Shown piece after piece: positions 45,957 through 56,773 of a stretch of DNA of 64,000 bases; position 1 is the first letter of the stretch; every line of letters starts with the position of its first letter. The stretch covers positions 3,317,001 to 3,381,000 of the forward strand of contig NZ_CP049109.1 of assembly GCF_011057975.1 (NCBI RefSeq), read 5' to 3'. A model generated the notes under the pieces. The model was not told the origin of the DNA. It ran no database searches and saw nothing but the letters and a program-made list of their open reading frames with translations. The stretch comes from Sphingosinithalassobacter tenebrarum. GTDB lineage: Bacteria; Pseudomonadota; Alphaproteobacteria; Sphingomonadales; Sphingomonadaceae. The translations under genes and the position numbers were made by a program.

Positions 45957-46002
45957 GTGAACCGGGCGGGCATCCCCCGGATGCCCGCTACTTCCGGTTC
46001 AC
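45957..46002 (-). terminator. Long hairpin at the 3' end of guaA
   Basis: Nested perfect arms: GCGGGCATCC (45966-45975) with GGATGCCCGC (45979-45988), enclosed by GTGAACCGG (45957-45965) and CCGGTTCAC (45994-46002), with a five-base bulge. It overlaps the guaA stop codon. A GGCGCC pair just beyond forms another small hairpin. No U-tract, so Rho-independent activity is uncertain. Confidence 0.45.
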
Positions 46003-47555
46003 TCCCACTCGATCGTCCCCGGCGGCTTCGACGTATAGTCATAGGTCACGCGATTGATTCCGCGGACCTCGTTTACAATCCGCGTCGCCACGCGCGCCAG
46101 AAACTCGCCCGGAAACTGGAACGCGACTGCCGTCATCCCGTCGGTCGAAGTCACCGCGCGCAGCGCCAGAACGCTGTCATAGGTCCGCCCGTCCCCCATC
46201 ACGCCCACCGTGCGCACCGGCAGCAGCACCGCGAATGCCTGCCAGATCGCATCGTAAAGCCCGGCGTTGCGGATTTCCTCGAGATAGATGGCGTCGGCCT
46301 TGCGCAATATGTCGCAGCGTTCCTTGGTGACTTCGCCCGGAATGCGGATCGCGAGCCCCGGCCCCGGGAAGGGATGCCGCCCGACAAACGCCTCGGGCAG
46401 CCCCAGTTCCTTGCCCAGCGCGCGCACTTCGTCCTTGAACAGCTCGCGCAGCGGCTCGACCAGCTTCATGTTCATCCGCTCGGGCAGGCCGCCGACATTG
46501 TGGTGGCTCTTGATCGTCACGCTCGGCCCGCCGGTGAACGAAATGCTTTCGATGACATCGGGATAGAGCGTGCCCTGGGCGAGGAAATCGGCGCCGCCGA
46601 TCTTCTTCGCCTCCGCCTCGAACACGTCGATGAAGGTCTTGCCGATGAACTTGCGCTTCTTCTCGGGGTCGGTGACGCCCGAAAGCCCGTTGAGGAACAG
46701 CGTCTCGGCATCCACATGGACGAGCGGAATATTGTAGCTGTTGCGGAACAGGCCGACGACCTGCTCGGCCTCGCCCGCACGCATCAGCCCGTGATCGACG
46801 AAGACGCAGGTCAGCTGGTCGCCGATCGCCTCATGGATCAGCACCGCCGCGACGGCGCTGTCGACGCCGCCCGAAAGCCCGCAGATCACCTTGCCGTCGC
46901 CCACCTGCTCGCGAATTTCGGCGATCTTGGTGTCGCGGAATTCGGCCATCGTCCAGTCACCCGAAAGCCCGCACACATGCCGCACGAAATTGGCGAGCAG
47001 CCGCGCGCCGTCGGGCGTGTGGACCACTTCGGGGTGGAACTGCATCGCATAATAGCGCCGGTCGTCGTCGGCGATGACGGCATAGGGCGCGCCGGGGCTG
47101 GTCGCCACCACCCGGAAACCGCGCGCCAGCTCGGTCACCTTGTCTCCGTGGCTCATCCACACCTGATGCGTTTCGCCTTCGCGCCACAGTCCGTCGAACA
47201 GCTCGCAGCTGTCGTCGATCTCGATATAGGCGCGGCCGAACTCGCCGCTTTCGCCCAGCCCGACCGATCCGCCGAGCTGCTCCATCATCGTCTGTTGGCC
47301 ATAGCAGATGCCGAGCACCGGCACGCCGCTTTCAAACACGATATCGGGCACGCGCGGGCTGTCCTGATCGAGCACCGATGCCGGGCTGCCCGAAAGGATC
47401 ACACCTTTGGGCTGCATGCGCTCGAACGCCTCCTGCGCGGAGGTGAATGGCGCGATTTCGCTGTACACGCCCGCTTCGCGAACGCGCCGGGCGATAAGCT
47501 GCGTAACCTGGCTGCCGAAATCGACGATCAGGATGGAGTCGGGATGCTGCGTCAT
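45999..47555 (-). CDS. guaA: GMP synthase (glutamine-hydrolysing)
   Basis: Converts XMP to GMP, 518 residues. The amidotransferase domain has the catalytic Cys84 in [13 protein letters not shown] and the His-Glu pair in [10 protein letters not shown]. The ATP pyrophosphatase domain has the P-loop [19 protein letters not shown] and the C-terminal dimer domain ends PPGTIEWE, a standard finish. ATG at 47555 is chosen for the usual N-terminus ([20 protein letters not shown]). Confidence 0.96.
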   Translation of the reverse strand: MTQHPDSILIVDFGSQVTQLIARRVREAGVYSEIAPFTSAQEAFERMQPKGVILSGSPASVLDQDSPRVPDIVFESGVPVLGICYGQQTMMEQLGGSVGLGESGEFGRAYIEIDDSCELFDGLWREGETHQVWMSHGDKVTELARGFRVVATSPGAPYAVIADDDRRYYAMQFHPEVVHTPDGARLLANFVRHVCGLSGDWTMAEFRDTKIAEIREQVGDGKVICGLSGGVDSAVAAVLIHEAIGDQLTCVFVDHGLMRAGEAEQVVGLFRNSYNIPLVHVDAETLFLNGLSGVTDPEKKRKFIGKTFIDVFEAEAKKIGGADFLAQGTLYPDVIESISFTGGPSVTIKSHHNVGGLPERMNMKLVEPLRELFKDEVRALGKELGLPEAFVGRHPFPGPGLAIRIPGEVTKERCDILRKADAIYLEEIRNAGLYDAIWQAFAVLLPVRTVGVMGDGRTYDSVLALRAVTSTDGMTAVAFQFPGEFLARVATRIVNEVRGINRVTYDYTSKPPGTIEWE

Positions 47556-47621
47556 GGCGCGGCGATAGAAAGCGCTGCGGACCGTGTAAAGCAACCAGGC
47601 GGGGCACGCCGCACTATTTGG

Positions 47622-48803
47622 TCACTCCGTGGGCGTGGTGCTCGGCGACGGTGTCGGGCTTGCTCCAGCGGTCGGCGAGGGCGTCGGGCTCGCTTCGGCG
47701 GCGGGGGCTGCGTTACGGAAGTCTTCCCCGGTGGGGATTTCGACCACATCCGGGCGCGGCCGGGGGTCGAACCGGATCTTCGCACAGGCATCGCGCCGCC
47801 GTTGCCACGCCTTTATGACGTCCTCCCCCTCCACCCGGTTTGCCAGCGGAAGCGCGACGCAGGACGCGCGGGCGATCCGCATCAGCGCGTCGAACGCCGC
47901 ACGCGGCACGGGCCGATTGCCCAGATCCTCTCCCTCTATGTCATCCGAATCGAACAATTCGCGGTGCGACAGGCCCAGGCATCGGGCGGCATCATATACC
48001 GTCATCTGGTCCTGGTTGGGCCGGGGGGACAATCGCCCGTCGGTGCCATCCATGTGGCATCGGTCGACATCGGATGCGACGATTTCCAGCCCGGATCGGA
48101 ACACCGCGCTGCCGCGATGGAGCGCGGCGGTGATGTCGGTCATGTTGTTGAACAGGTTCCACGCCGCCGAAAACACGTTGCCCCGCCCGAGTGACTCAAG
48201 GAACTTGCGCGCCTGCTCGGTCGGCAGCGCGGTCAGCATGCCGCGGATGAGCCGCGATTCGATACGCGGCAGATCGCTTTCGAAATTGGCGAGATAGCCG
48301 GCGCATCGCACCCCGGTCGGGTTGTATATCTGCGGGACGGATGCGGGAACCGGCGACAGCGCGGAGGCGGCAGGCACTGCCTGGGGCGTCGGGGTCACCA
48401 CCGGTGTCGGCGCTGCCGTCGGCGTCGGCGTGGCAGCGGGGGCCGGACCGACCGGATAGATGCGGCACCCGCCGACACCGGCATCGGCATCGGCATCGGC
48501 ATCGCCCACATATCCCAGGTTCATCGCCGCATAGTTGATTTCGTTCGCCGCCTCGGCGAGCTGATCGGCGAATGCATCGGCATCCTCGGGCAGAACGCTC
48601 GGCTCCCCGACGCGGGCGGTAATCGCCAGCACCATCGTCAGGCGGAACAGCGCCAGCGTCTTGGAATGCTTCGCCTCGAAAAGACGCTGGTCCATCAGAT
48701 AGCCGGGATAGCCACCCGGATACCGGAATTCCTTGTTCAACATGCCACAGCCGCCCAGCGACAGGCAGGACAGTGAAATCACGACTTTCGAAACGGTACG
48801 CAT
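47622..48803 (-). CDS. Hypothetical lipoprotein with low-complexity repeats
   Basis: A 393-residue predicted lipoprotein (LSLGGC, Cys19). It has an Asp-Ala dipeptide run, a Thr/Pro-rich linker (TPTPTAAPTPVVTPTP) and a C-terminal tail of ASPTPSPT-type repeats, flanking a Cys-containing middle domain (CRIYPVGP, GVRCAGYL, DRCHMDG, DAARCLGL). The tail is typical of secreted proteins that span the envelope. Not recognised. GGAGGAG precedes ATG 48803. Confidence 0.7.
   Translation of the reverse strand: MRTVSKVVISLSCLSLGGCGMLNKEFRYPGGYPGYLMDQRLFEAKHSKTLALFRLTMVLAITARVGEPSVLPEDADAFADQLAEAANEINYAAMNLGYVGDADADADAGVGGCRIYPVGPAPAATPTPTAAPTPVVTPTPQAVPAASALSPVPASVPQIYNPTGVRCAGYLANFESDLPRIESRLIRGMLTALPTEQARKFLESLGRGNVFSAAWNLFNNMTDITAALHRGSAVFRSGLEIVASDVDRCHMDGTDGRLSPRPNQDQMTVYDAARCLGLSHRELFDSDDIEGEDLGNRPVPRAAFDALMRIARASCVALPLANRVEGEDVIKAWQRRRDACAKIRFDPRPRPDVVEIPTGEDFRNAAPAAEASPTPSPTAGASPTPSPSTTPTE
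48481..48504. repeat. Hexanucleotide tandem repeat (GCATCG)4
   Basis: Four perfect GCATCG units, coding for alternating Ala and Asp in the lipoprotein. Because the unit is six bases, gain or loss of copies keeps the frame and could change the length of the linker between strains. Confidence 0.85.
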
Positions 48804-48988
48804 GCTGTCTCCTCCCCACATGAAACAGGCAGGAAGACGGCGTTGCGCAAATCAGGATGTCGTCGCGGGCGTTTCGCCAAATCATACCAGACGCGACACG
48901 CATCGAACCGAATCAGGACAGCGTGCCTTCCTGATGCGAGCTTATGCGGATCTGCAGCAAAGCGATTGGACGAAATCGCCGGTCGCGA

Positions 48989-51145
<2,157 letters not shown>

Positions 51146-51159
51146 CGGCAACTCCGGGC

Positions 51160-51197
51160 AAAAAGAAAGAGGCCGGAACCTAGGGGGCTCCGGCCTC
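51160..51197 (-). terminator. Rho-independent terminator after rplQ
   Basis: Perfect nine-base arms GAGGCCGGA (51169-51177) and TCCGGCCTC (51189-51197), followed on the minus strand by TTTCTTTTT. It lies about 30 bases beyond the rplQ stop and closes the ribosomal protein locus. Confidence 0.9.
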
Positions 51198-51225
51198 TTG
51201 CTCAAGTGTACGAAGTGTCGCCCGA

Positions 51226-51645
51226 TCAGGCCTCTTCGAAATCGTCCTCGGTCTGCACCGGACCCGAATCCTGGCCCTTGGCGCTGACGTCGCGGTCGAC
51301 AAATTCGATGATCGCGATCGGCGAGCTGTCCGACGCGCGGATGCCGGCCTTGATGATGCGGGTATAGCCGCCGTTGCGGTCGGCATAGCGCTCGGCAAGA
51401 ACATCGAACAGCTTGGTCAGCTGCGCATCGTCCTGCAGGCGGCTCTGCGCCAGACGGCGGTTGGAAAGGCCACCCTTCTTCGCCAGCGTGACGAGCTTCT
51501 CGACGTACGGACGAAGCTCCTTCGCCTTAGCGACGGTGGTGGTGATCTGTTCGTGCTTGATCAGCGCGGCCGACATGTTGCGGAACAGGGCTGCGCGATG
51601 AGCCGAGGTACGCTGCAGCTTACGGCCGCCAACGCGATGACGCAT
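51226..51645 (-). CDS. rplQ: Ribosomal protein L17
   Basis: The 50S protein L17, 139 residues, with the standard start [20 protein letters not shown] and [12 protein letters not shown]. It ends with an acidic extension ([10 protein letters not shown]) seen in alphaproteobacteria. It normally follows rpoA within about 100 bases. Here it is 1.1 kb away, with a terminator and a frameshifted gene between, so it must have its own promoter or depend on read-through. Confidence 0.97.
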   Translation of the reverse strand: MRHRVGGRKLQRTSAHRAALFRNMSAALIKHEQITTTVAKAKELRPYVEKLVTLAKKGGLSNRRLAQSRLQDDAQLTKLFDVLAERYADRNGGYTRIIKAGIRASDSSPIAIIEFVDRDVSAKGQDSGPVQTEDDFEEA

Positions 51646-51775
51646 GGTATCTTCCTTCGTTCGTCCGGCAGCCGTTTCAGGTACTGCCGGCCAGGCGGTG
51701 AAACAGGGCCACCGCCCAAAACCCAAATTCACGCTGTGGTGAAGGCGCGCGTAAAAGCGGAAATCAGGCGATTCG

Positions 51776-52650
51776 TCAAGGTAGTTTCAGCCGCATGCCG
51801 AATCGATTTCGGATAAAACGTTCCTGCCGTCGGTTGGTACAGCCGACGAACGATGTGGCACGCTCAACGATAGCGCGGTTCACATTCGAGACTAAGTTAC
51901 GTTCCGTGTATTTCGAAATCTCATCTAGTGTCTGTTGCTGGCTGGCGGCCACCAACAAGCATCTAGGCGAAATCGGAATGGCATAGTGTCCGCCCTCAAC
52001 CAAAATTCCATTGGTCATAATTAATACGGCGTCTGAAATAAGGAACTCCGGCACACTTTCGGAGGTTCGAAAAATCTTCATTGGGAGATTGTTTAAAACC
52101 TCTCCCACTCTAACGCTTGTCAAAACCCCTGGGATGGCGCGCAAAATTGCACTGTCGATTTTATCCTTGTCATACAGTGCGATAAAATCTTCGAAAGACG
52201 CGGGATCCACCTCCCGTTTGAGATCGTCATAGCGACTCTTCACGGAATCGACGGTCTCTTCCCACTGATCCAGTCCAGAAGACATAAACGCGCGTAAGCC
52301 AACCGGCGTACGGTGGACTAAGGAGCGAATGAAGATGCTCCAACTGGTCATGTTCTCATCAGTAAAGCTTTCGAGCCCCAACGATTGAGCTTTTCTAACG
52401 CTATGGCCGCGTAGTTATCGACAGTTTGAAAGAGTCGATTCTCAAGCCAGTACCTGTTCCTCTCTGCCTCGCCGGCAGAACGATACAAGTCGGTGACATA
52501 GCCTACTTCAGACGGAAATACCCGTCGACGGTCTACTTTCCTGAACGGACGCGTGTAACGCTCTAATCGGCCGTCAGCACCCACCCACCGCTTTAGTAAA
52601 AAGCGTGGAATATAATGATGCTTCTGTGAAGGGCGGATAAGGTCTGGCAT
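51776..52650 (-). pseudogene. DUF4238 family gene, frameshifted, inserted between rpoA and rplQ
   Basis: The 5' part (ATG 52650) has the DUF4238 start [17 protein letters not shown] and reads to ALEKLNRWG before stopping at 52348. The 3' part, in another frame (from about 52381), begins GLESFTDENMTSWSIFIRSL and runs 200 residues to 51776. Full-length relatives have both parts in one frame, so one base was probably lost near 52380-52390. The DNA is clearly richer in A and T than the flanking ribosomal genes. Its role is unknown. It lies after the rpoA terminator and 130 bases before rplQ. Confidence 0.75.
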
Positions 52651-52685
52651 TTTCTAAGTGCTGCCTCATGATGCTCGCCAAGCAA

Positions 52686-52720
52686 AACAAAAAGAGGCCC
52701 CGCATCGCTGCGGAGCCCCT
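52686..52720 (-). terminator. Rho-independent terminator directly after rpoA
   Basis: Nine-base stem, AGGCCCCGC (52696-52704) with GCGGAGCCC (52711-52719), including two G-U pairs, followed on the minus strand by CTCTTTTTG. It lies 26 bases after the rpoA stop, so most transcripts of the ribosomal operon should end before the inserted gene and rplQ. Confidence 0.8.
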
Positions 52721-52745
52721 TTCTGTTTCAAACCGATCGAACCGA

Positions 52746-53813
52746 TCAGCCCAGGATTTCCTGTTCGAGCTTTTTGGCCATTTCCTCGATATTCTCGGGC
52801 GGCCAGCCCGGGATTTCCATGCCGAGGCGCAGGCCCATGCTGGAAAGGACTTCCTTGATCTCGTTGAGCGACTTGCGGCCGAAATTCGGCGTGCGCAGCA
52901 TCTCGGCCTCGGTCTTCTGGACCAGGTCGCCGATATAGATGATGTTGTCGTTCTTGAGGCAGTTGGCCGAACGGACCGACAGTTCCAGCTCGTCGACCTT
53001 CTTGAGAAGGTAACGATTGATCTGCGCGGTGTCGCTCGAACCTTCCGGCGCGGCGCCGGCGATGCCGGGCTGCGCGGCCGGGGCCTGCTGCACCATCGCC
53101 GAGTCGTCGAAATGAACGAACAGCGCGAGCTGGTCCTGAAGGATGCGCGCGGCATAGGCGAGCGCGTCTTCGGGCGTGACCGTGCCGTCGGTTTCGATCG
53201 TCAGCGCGAGCTTGTCATAGTCGAGGTCCTGACCGACGCGGGTCGGATCGACCTTGTACGACACCTGACGGACCGGGCTGTACAGCGCATCGACCGGAAT
53301 AAGGCCGATCGGCGCATCGGCCGGACGGTTCGCCGCGGCGGGGACATAGCCCTTACCGGTGTCGGCGGTCAGTTCCATGTTCAGCGTCGCACCATCGTCG
53401 AGGTGACAGATGACGAGATCGGGGTTCATCACTTCGATGTCACCCGAAACCGCGATGTCGCCAGCCTTCACTTCGGCCGGGCCGGTCGCGGATAGCTGAA
53501 GGCGCTTGGGGCCTTCGCCCTGCATCTTGAGCGCGATCTGCTTGACGTTGAGGACGATGTCGGTGACGTCTTCCCGCACGCCGGCGAGCGACGAGAATTC
53601 GTGCAGGACGTTCTCGATCTTGATCGACGTGACTGCCGCGCCCTGAAGGCTCGACAGCAGCACGCGACGCAGCGCATTGCCCAGCGTCAGACCGAAACCG
53701 CGTTCGAGCGGCTCGGCGACGAAGGTCGACTTGCGCTTGGGATCACCGCCGGGCTTCTTCTCGAGGCCGTTGGGCTTCTTGAGTTCTTGCCAGTTCTTAG
53801 CGTTGACGGACAC
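52746..53813 (-). CDS. rpoA: RNA polymerase alpha subunit
   Basis: A 355-residue alpha subunit. The N-terminal dimerisation domain has [20 protein letters not shown] near residue 35 and [19 protein letters not shown]. The C-terminal domain (about 250-335) has [40 protein letters not shown] and [18 protein letters not shown], which contact DNA and regulators. GTG at 53813 follows AGGGA and is chosen over the longer frame. rpsK lies 99 bases upstream. Confidence 0.97.
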   Translation of the reverse strand: MSVNAKNWQELKKPNGLEKKPGGDPKRKSTFVAEPLERGFGLTLGNALRRVLLSSLQGAAVTSIKIENVLHEFSSLAGVREDVTDIVLNVKQIALKMQGEGPKRLQLSATGPAEVKAGDIAVSGDIEVMNPDLVICHLDDGATLNMELTADTGKGYVPAAANRPADAPIGLIPVDALYSPVRQVSYKVDPTRVGQDLDYDKLALTIETDGTVTPEDALAYAARILQDQLALFVHFDDSAMVQQAPAAQPGIAGAAPEGSSDTAQINRYLLKKVDELELSVRSANCLKNDNIIYIGDLVQKTEAEMLRTPNFGRKSLNEIKEVLSSMGLRLGMEIPGWPPENIEEMAKKLEQEILG

Positions 53814-53912
53814 TGGGCGTTCCCTCTGGTTGGGCGGGAGTGGGGCATCCCCGCCTATAAAATGTCGCACCGGCCCCGCCCGCGTCCGGGCGGAGCGCCG
53901 ATGCAAGCGAGA

Positions 53913-54302
53913 TCAGACGCGGCGACGCTTCGACGGACGAACGCCGTTGTGCGGGATCGGCGTCACATCGCGGATCGAGGTGATCTGAAAGCCCACCGCC
54001 TGCAGCGCGCGAAGCGCCGATTCGCGGCCCGAACCCGGGCCCTTCACTTCGACTTCGAGCGTGCGGACGCCGTGCTCGGCGGCCTTGCGGCCCGCGTCTT
54101 CGGCGGCGACCTGGGCGGCATAGGGAGTCGATTTACGCGACCCCTTGAAGCCCATCATGCCTGCCGACGACCACGAAATCGCGTTGCCCTGGGCATCGGT
54201 GATCGTGATCATCGTGTTGTTGAAGCTGGCGTTCACATGGGCGACGCCGGCGGTGATGTTCTTGCGCTCGCGACGGCGAAGGCGCTGCGGTGCTTGTGCC
54301 AT
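53913..54302 (-). CDS. rpsK: Ribosomal protein S11
   Basis: The 129-residue 30S protein S11, with [40 protein letters not shown] and the basic end [13 protein letters not shown]. It follows rpsM after 105 bases. Normal length. Confidence 0.98.
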   Translation of the reverse strand: MAQAPQRLRRRERKNITAGVAHVNASFNNTMITITDAQGNAISWSSAGMMGFKGSRKSTPYAAQVAAEDAGRKAAEHGVRTLEVEVKGPGSGRESALRALQAVGFQITSIRDVTPIPHNGVRPSKRRRV

Positions 54303-54407
54303 TGGATCAGTTCCTGACCTGAAATCTCTGAAACGAGAAGCTTGCTACGGCTGGCGCGGTGGCGATCGGCAAGCCGCCTGCCACCGGCGGAAAAGTATGC
54401 GAAACGC

Positions 54408-54776
54408 TTACTTCTTCTTACCAGCGATCGGCTTCGCCTTGCCCTTGCGGGTGCGCGCGTTGGTGTGCGTGCGCTGGCCGCGGACCGGCAGGCCCTTGCG
54501 GTGACGCAGGCCGCGGTAGCAGGCGAGGTCCATCAGACGCTTGATGTTCATCGCGGTCTCGCGGCGAAGGTCACCCTCCACCGTGTAGCCGGCGTCGATC
54601 GCTTCGCGGATCTGCAGAACTTCCTGGTCCGTCAGATCCTGAACGCGGCGCTCCGGCGCGATGTTCAGCTTCTCGGTGATTTCCTTGGCCTTGGCCTGAC
54701 CAATGCCGTGGATATACTGGAGCGCGATCACTACGCGCTTGTTGGTCGGGATATTAACACCCGCGATACGTGCCAT
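54408..54776 (-). CDS. rpsM: Ribosomal protein S13
   Basis: The 122-residue 30S protein S13, starting [20 protein letters not shown] and ending with the basic tail [15 protein letters not shown] after [19 protein letters not shown]. It is the first gene of the alpha segment here and is preceded by a 250-base gap that holds a probable promoter. Confidence 0.98.
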   Translation of the reverse strand: MARIAGVNIPTNKRVVIALQYIHGIGQAKAKEITEKLNIAPERRVQDLTDQEVLQIREAIDAGYTVEGDLRRETAMNIKRLMDLACYRGLRHRKGLPVRGQRTHTNARTRKGKAKPIAGKKK

Positions 54777-54911
54777 GTAATTCTTTCTCCCGGCTCCACA
54801 GGGCGCCGCATGGCAGCTCGCGCCCTATCTCGTAGCGTTTCCCCGAAATGCACGGAACCGGCGCACGCACAAAGGGCGCCGCCGGAGCTGCCGCTGTTTC
54901 GGAAGGGGCTT

Positions 54912-54940
54912 CAACTAGGGGTGAAGTTTCAGGCTGTCAA
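54912..54940 (-). promoter_or_regulatory. Possible promoter for rpsM-rpsK-rpoA
   Basis: On the minus strand a consensus -35 TTGACA (54935-54940) is followed after 17 bases by TAGTTG (54912-54917), a poor -10. Another TTGAC (in TTGACTTGCC) lies just upstream. The promoter would let the alpha segment be transcribed independently of the spc segment. Weak -10, so moderate confidence. Confidence 0.35.
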
Positions 54941-55025
54941 GCGATCCACGGCAAGTCAAGGCACTTTATTTGGTCCGATCCCGCTCTGACCCGAAACCAT
55001 GTCCGAACGACGCAGTTTGGCGCGT

Positions 55026-55565
55026 TCAGCGCCTCCCGCCGGCAGTTCCGACCGCGCGTTCGAGACCGGCAATCTGTTCGCCCAGTACCCGATCGACGGC
55101 CGGTGCCATCGCCTCCAGGCGAATCGGAACGTCGCCGCTGGCCGCATAGGTCATGGTCAGCCCGGCACCGCCTTCGACCGGGGTCACATCGAACGTCATC
55201 AGCCCCGCCACCGGATAGGCCTGAAGCGGGCCGAGGGCGCCGGTGAAGCGAAGCAGCCGGTGCGGCATCAATGCGATCAGCCGAAGATGCTCGATCGAGC
55301 CGCCATCAGAAAGCGTCTCGCACCAACATCCGCCGGCCACCGGATCAAGCGAAAGATTGGCCGCCGATCCCGAATAGGTGTGCGCGTCCTGCCACCAGGC
55401 CTCGGGCCGGATCAGGATATTCCACAATGCCTCGGGTGGAACCGGCACGATCAATTCATGCCGGATCAGGAAGGCGGTCTCCGAACTGTGCACCACCTCC
55501 GCCCGTGCCGGAACGGAGAGAGTGGCGACCGCCGCGATCAGCAGCGCCGCCGCGCCGCGAATCAT
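55026..55565 (-). CDS. Exported SRPBCC (START/Bet v1-like) family protein
   Basis: A 179-residue protein with a signal peptide (LLIAAVATLSVPARA) and an SRPBCC fold: HELIVPVPPEALWNILIRPE, then LSLDPVAGGCWCETLSDGGS and LTMTYAASGDVPIRLEAM. Such proteins bind hydrophobic ligands or act as ketol-transfer-like enzymes. ATG 55565 overlaps the preceding stop by ATGA. It stands between adk and rpsM, an unusual site. Confidence 0.78.
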   Translation of the reverse strand: MIRGAAALLIAAVATLSVPARAEVVHSSETAFLIRHELIVPVPPEALWNILIRPEAWWQDAHTYSGSAANLSLDPVAGGCWCETLSDGGSIEHLRLIALMPHRLLRFTGALGPLQAYPVAGLMTFDVTPVEGGAGLTMTYAASGDVPIRLEAMAPAVDRVLGEQIAGLERAVGTAGGRR

Positions 55566-56014
55566 GCTGCCCATGCGAACACCGGCGCCCCGTCGGCATC
55601 GTCGTCATTGGCCGCGCCCCGTTCGGCACGCACCGTTTGGCGATGGCTGCGCGTGCGCGGCGTGCGCGGCCTGCGGCCGATCGCGGCGAGAAGCCGCAGG
55701 CGCATATAGGAGACAAAGCCGCGCATCCGCCCGATCGCCGAGGCGGTCCACATCGCGATCACCGCGTCGAGATAAAGCGACATGTCCCAGGCGACCAGCG
55801 CAAGCGCATCGGCCGAGCCGAGCACCGCGATTACTTCGAATCCGCCGAGCGCCATGACGCCGATCAGCACCGCAAAGAGCAGATGCTTGCGGCTGAGCTG
55901 AGAGAGTTTCTCGAGGGGCATTGCGATCAGCCAGCGGTGCATCACCTGCACCACCGGCACGTCCGGCCACAATTTCATCGTCAGCAGCAACAGCGCCAGC
56001 AATCCGGCAGACAT
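55562..56014 (-). CDS. Hypothetical membrane protein
   Basis: A 150-residue protein with hydrophobic segments near residues 3-20, 47-67 and 74-94, and a basic cytoplasmic tail (RRPRTPRTRSHRQTVRAERG). ATG 56014 is chosen as it follows GGAGGG by seven bases; a TTG at 56041 is less likely. It is coupled to the SRPBCC gene by a four-base overlap and lies 81 bases after adk. The family is not recognised. Confidence 0.65.
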   Translation of the reverse strand: MSAGLLALLLLTMKLWPDVPVVQVMHRWLIAMPLEKLSQLSRKHLLFAVLIGVMALGGFEVIAVLGSADALALVAWDMSLYLDAVIAMWTASAIGRMRGFVSYMRLRLLAAIGRRPRTPRTRSHRQTVRAERGAANDDDADGAPVFAWAA

Positions 56015-56095
56015 CGCAAATCCCTCCACCCGTATGGACAAGAGATAGCGCGTCGTCGCCGCGCGACAAGTGCCGCGCCGCGGTGCCTCAGGACG

Positions 56096-56743
56096 TCAGC
56101 TGTCGAGAATCGCGTCGATCTGCCGCCCGACCTCATCGATATCGGCCATGCCGTCGACTTTGCGGACGATGCCCTTTTCTTCGTAGAAAGGCAGGATCGG
56201 CGCGGTCTGCGCACGATATTCGGCCATTCGCGTACGCACGGTTTCGGCATTGTCGTCGGGACGGCGCTTGAATTCGTGGCTGCCGCATATATCGCAGGTG
56301 CCCTCGGCCTTGGGCTGCTTGAACTTGTCGTGATAGCCTTCGCCGCACTTGGCGCAGGTGAAGCGCCCCTCGACGCGTTCGACCAGCGCTTCCTCGTCGA
56401 CCACCAGCTCGATCACATAGTCGAGCTTGCGCGACCGCTCTGCGAGCAGTTCCTCAAGCGAGGCGGCCTGCGCGGCCGTGCGGGGATAGCCGTCGAAGAT
56501 CGCGCCCTTTTCGGTGTCGGGCATATCGAGCCGTTCGCCGATGATGCCCGACACGATCTCGTCGGAAACAAGCTTGCCCGCGTCCATCACTTCCTTGGCC
56601 TTGAGGCCGATCGGCGTGGCGGACTTGACCGCGGCGCGCAGCATGTCGCCGGTCGACAGCTGCACCATGCCGCGTTCATGCTCCAGGCGCTTTGCCTGCG
56701 TGCCTTTGCCGGCCCCCGGCGGGCCGAGAAGGATGATGTTCAT
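56096..56743 (-). CDS. adk: Adenylate kinase, zinc-binding LID type
   Basis: A 215-residue kinase that interconverts ATP, ADP and AMP. The P-loop GPPGAGKGTQ is at residues 7-16. The LID domain carries four Cys (130, 133, 150, 153: FTCAKCGEGYHDK and GTCDICGSHEF), which bind a structural zinc in long-type adenylate kinases. It follows secY by 30 bases, its usual place in the spc operon. Confidence 0.97.
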   Translation of the reverse strand: MNIILLGPPGAGKGTQAKRLEHERGMVQLSTGDMLRAAVKSATPIGLKAKEVMDAGKLVSDEIVSGIIGERLDMPDTEKGAIFDGYPRTAAQAASLEELLAERSRKLDYVIELVVDEEALVERVEGRFTCAKCGEGYHDKFKQPKAEGTCDICGSHEFKRRPDDNAETVRTRMAEYRAQTAPILPFYEEKGIVRKVDGMADIDEVGRQIDAILDS

Positions 56744-56773
56744 GGGCTACTCCCCCTTTGATTCGCCACGCAT

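Noticed and set aside
45945..48194. Plus-strand open frame of about 750 codons opposite guaA
   Set aside because: Same antisense composition bias, and guaA on the other strand is unmistakable with intact catalytic motifs.
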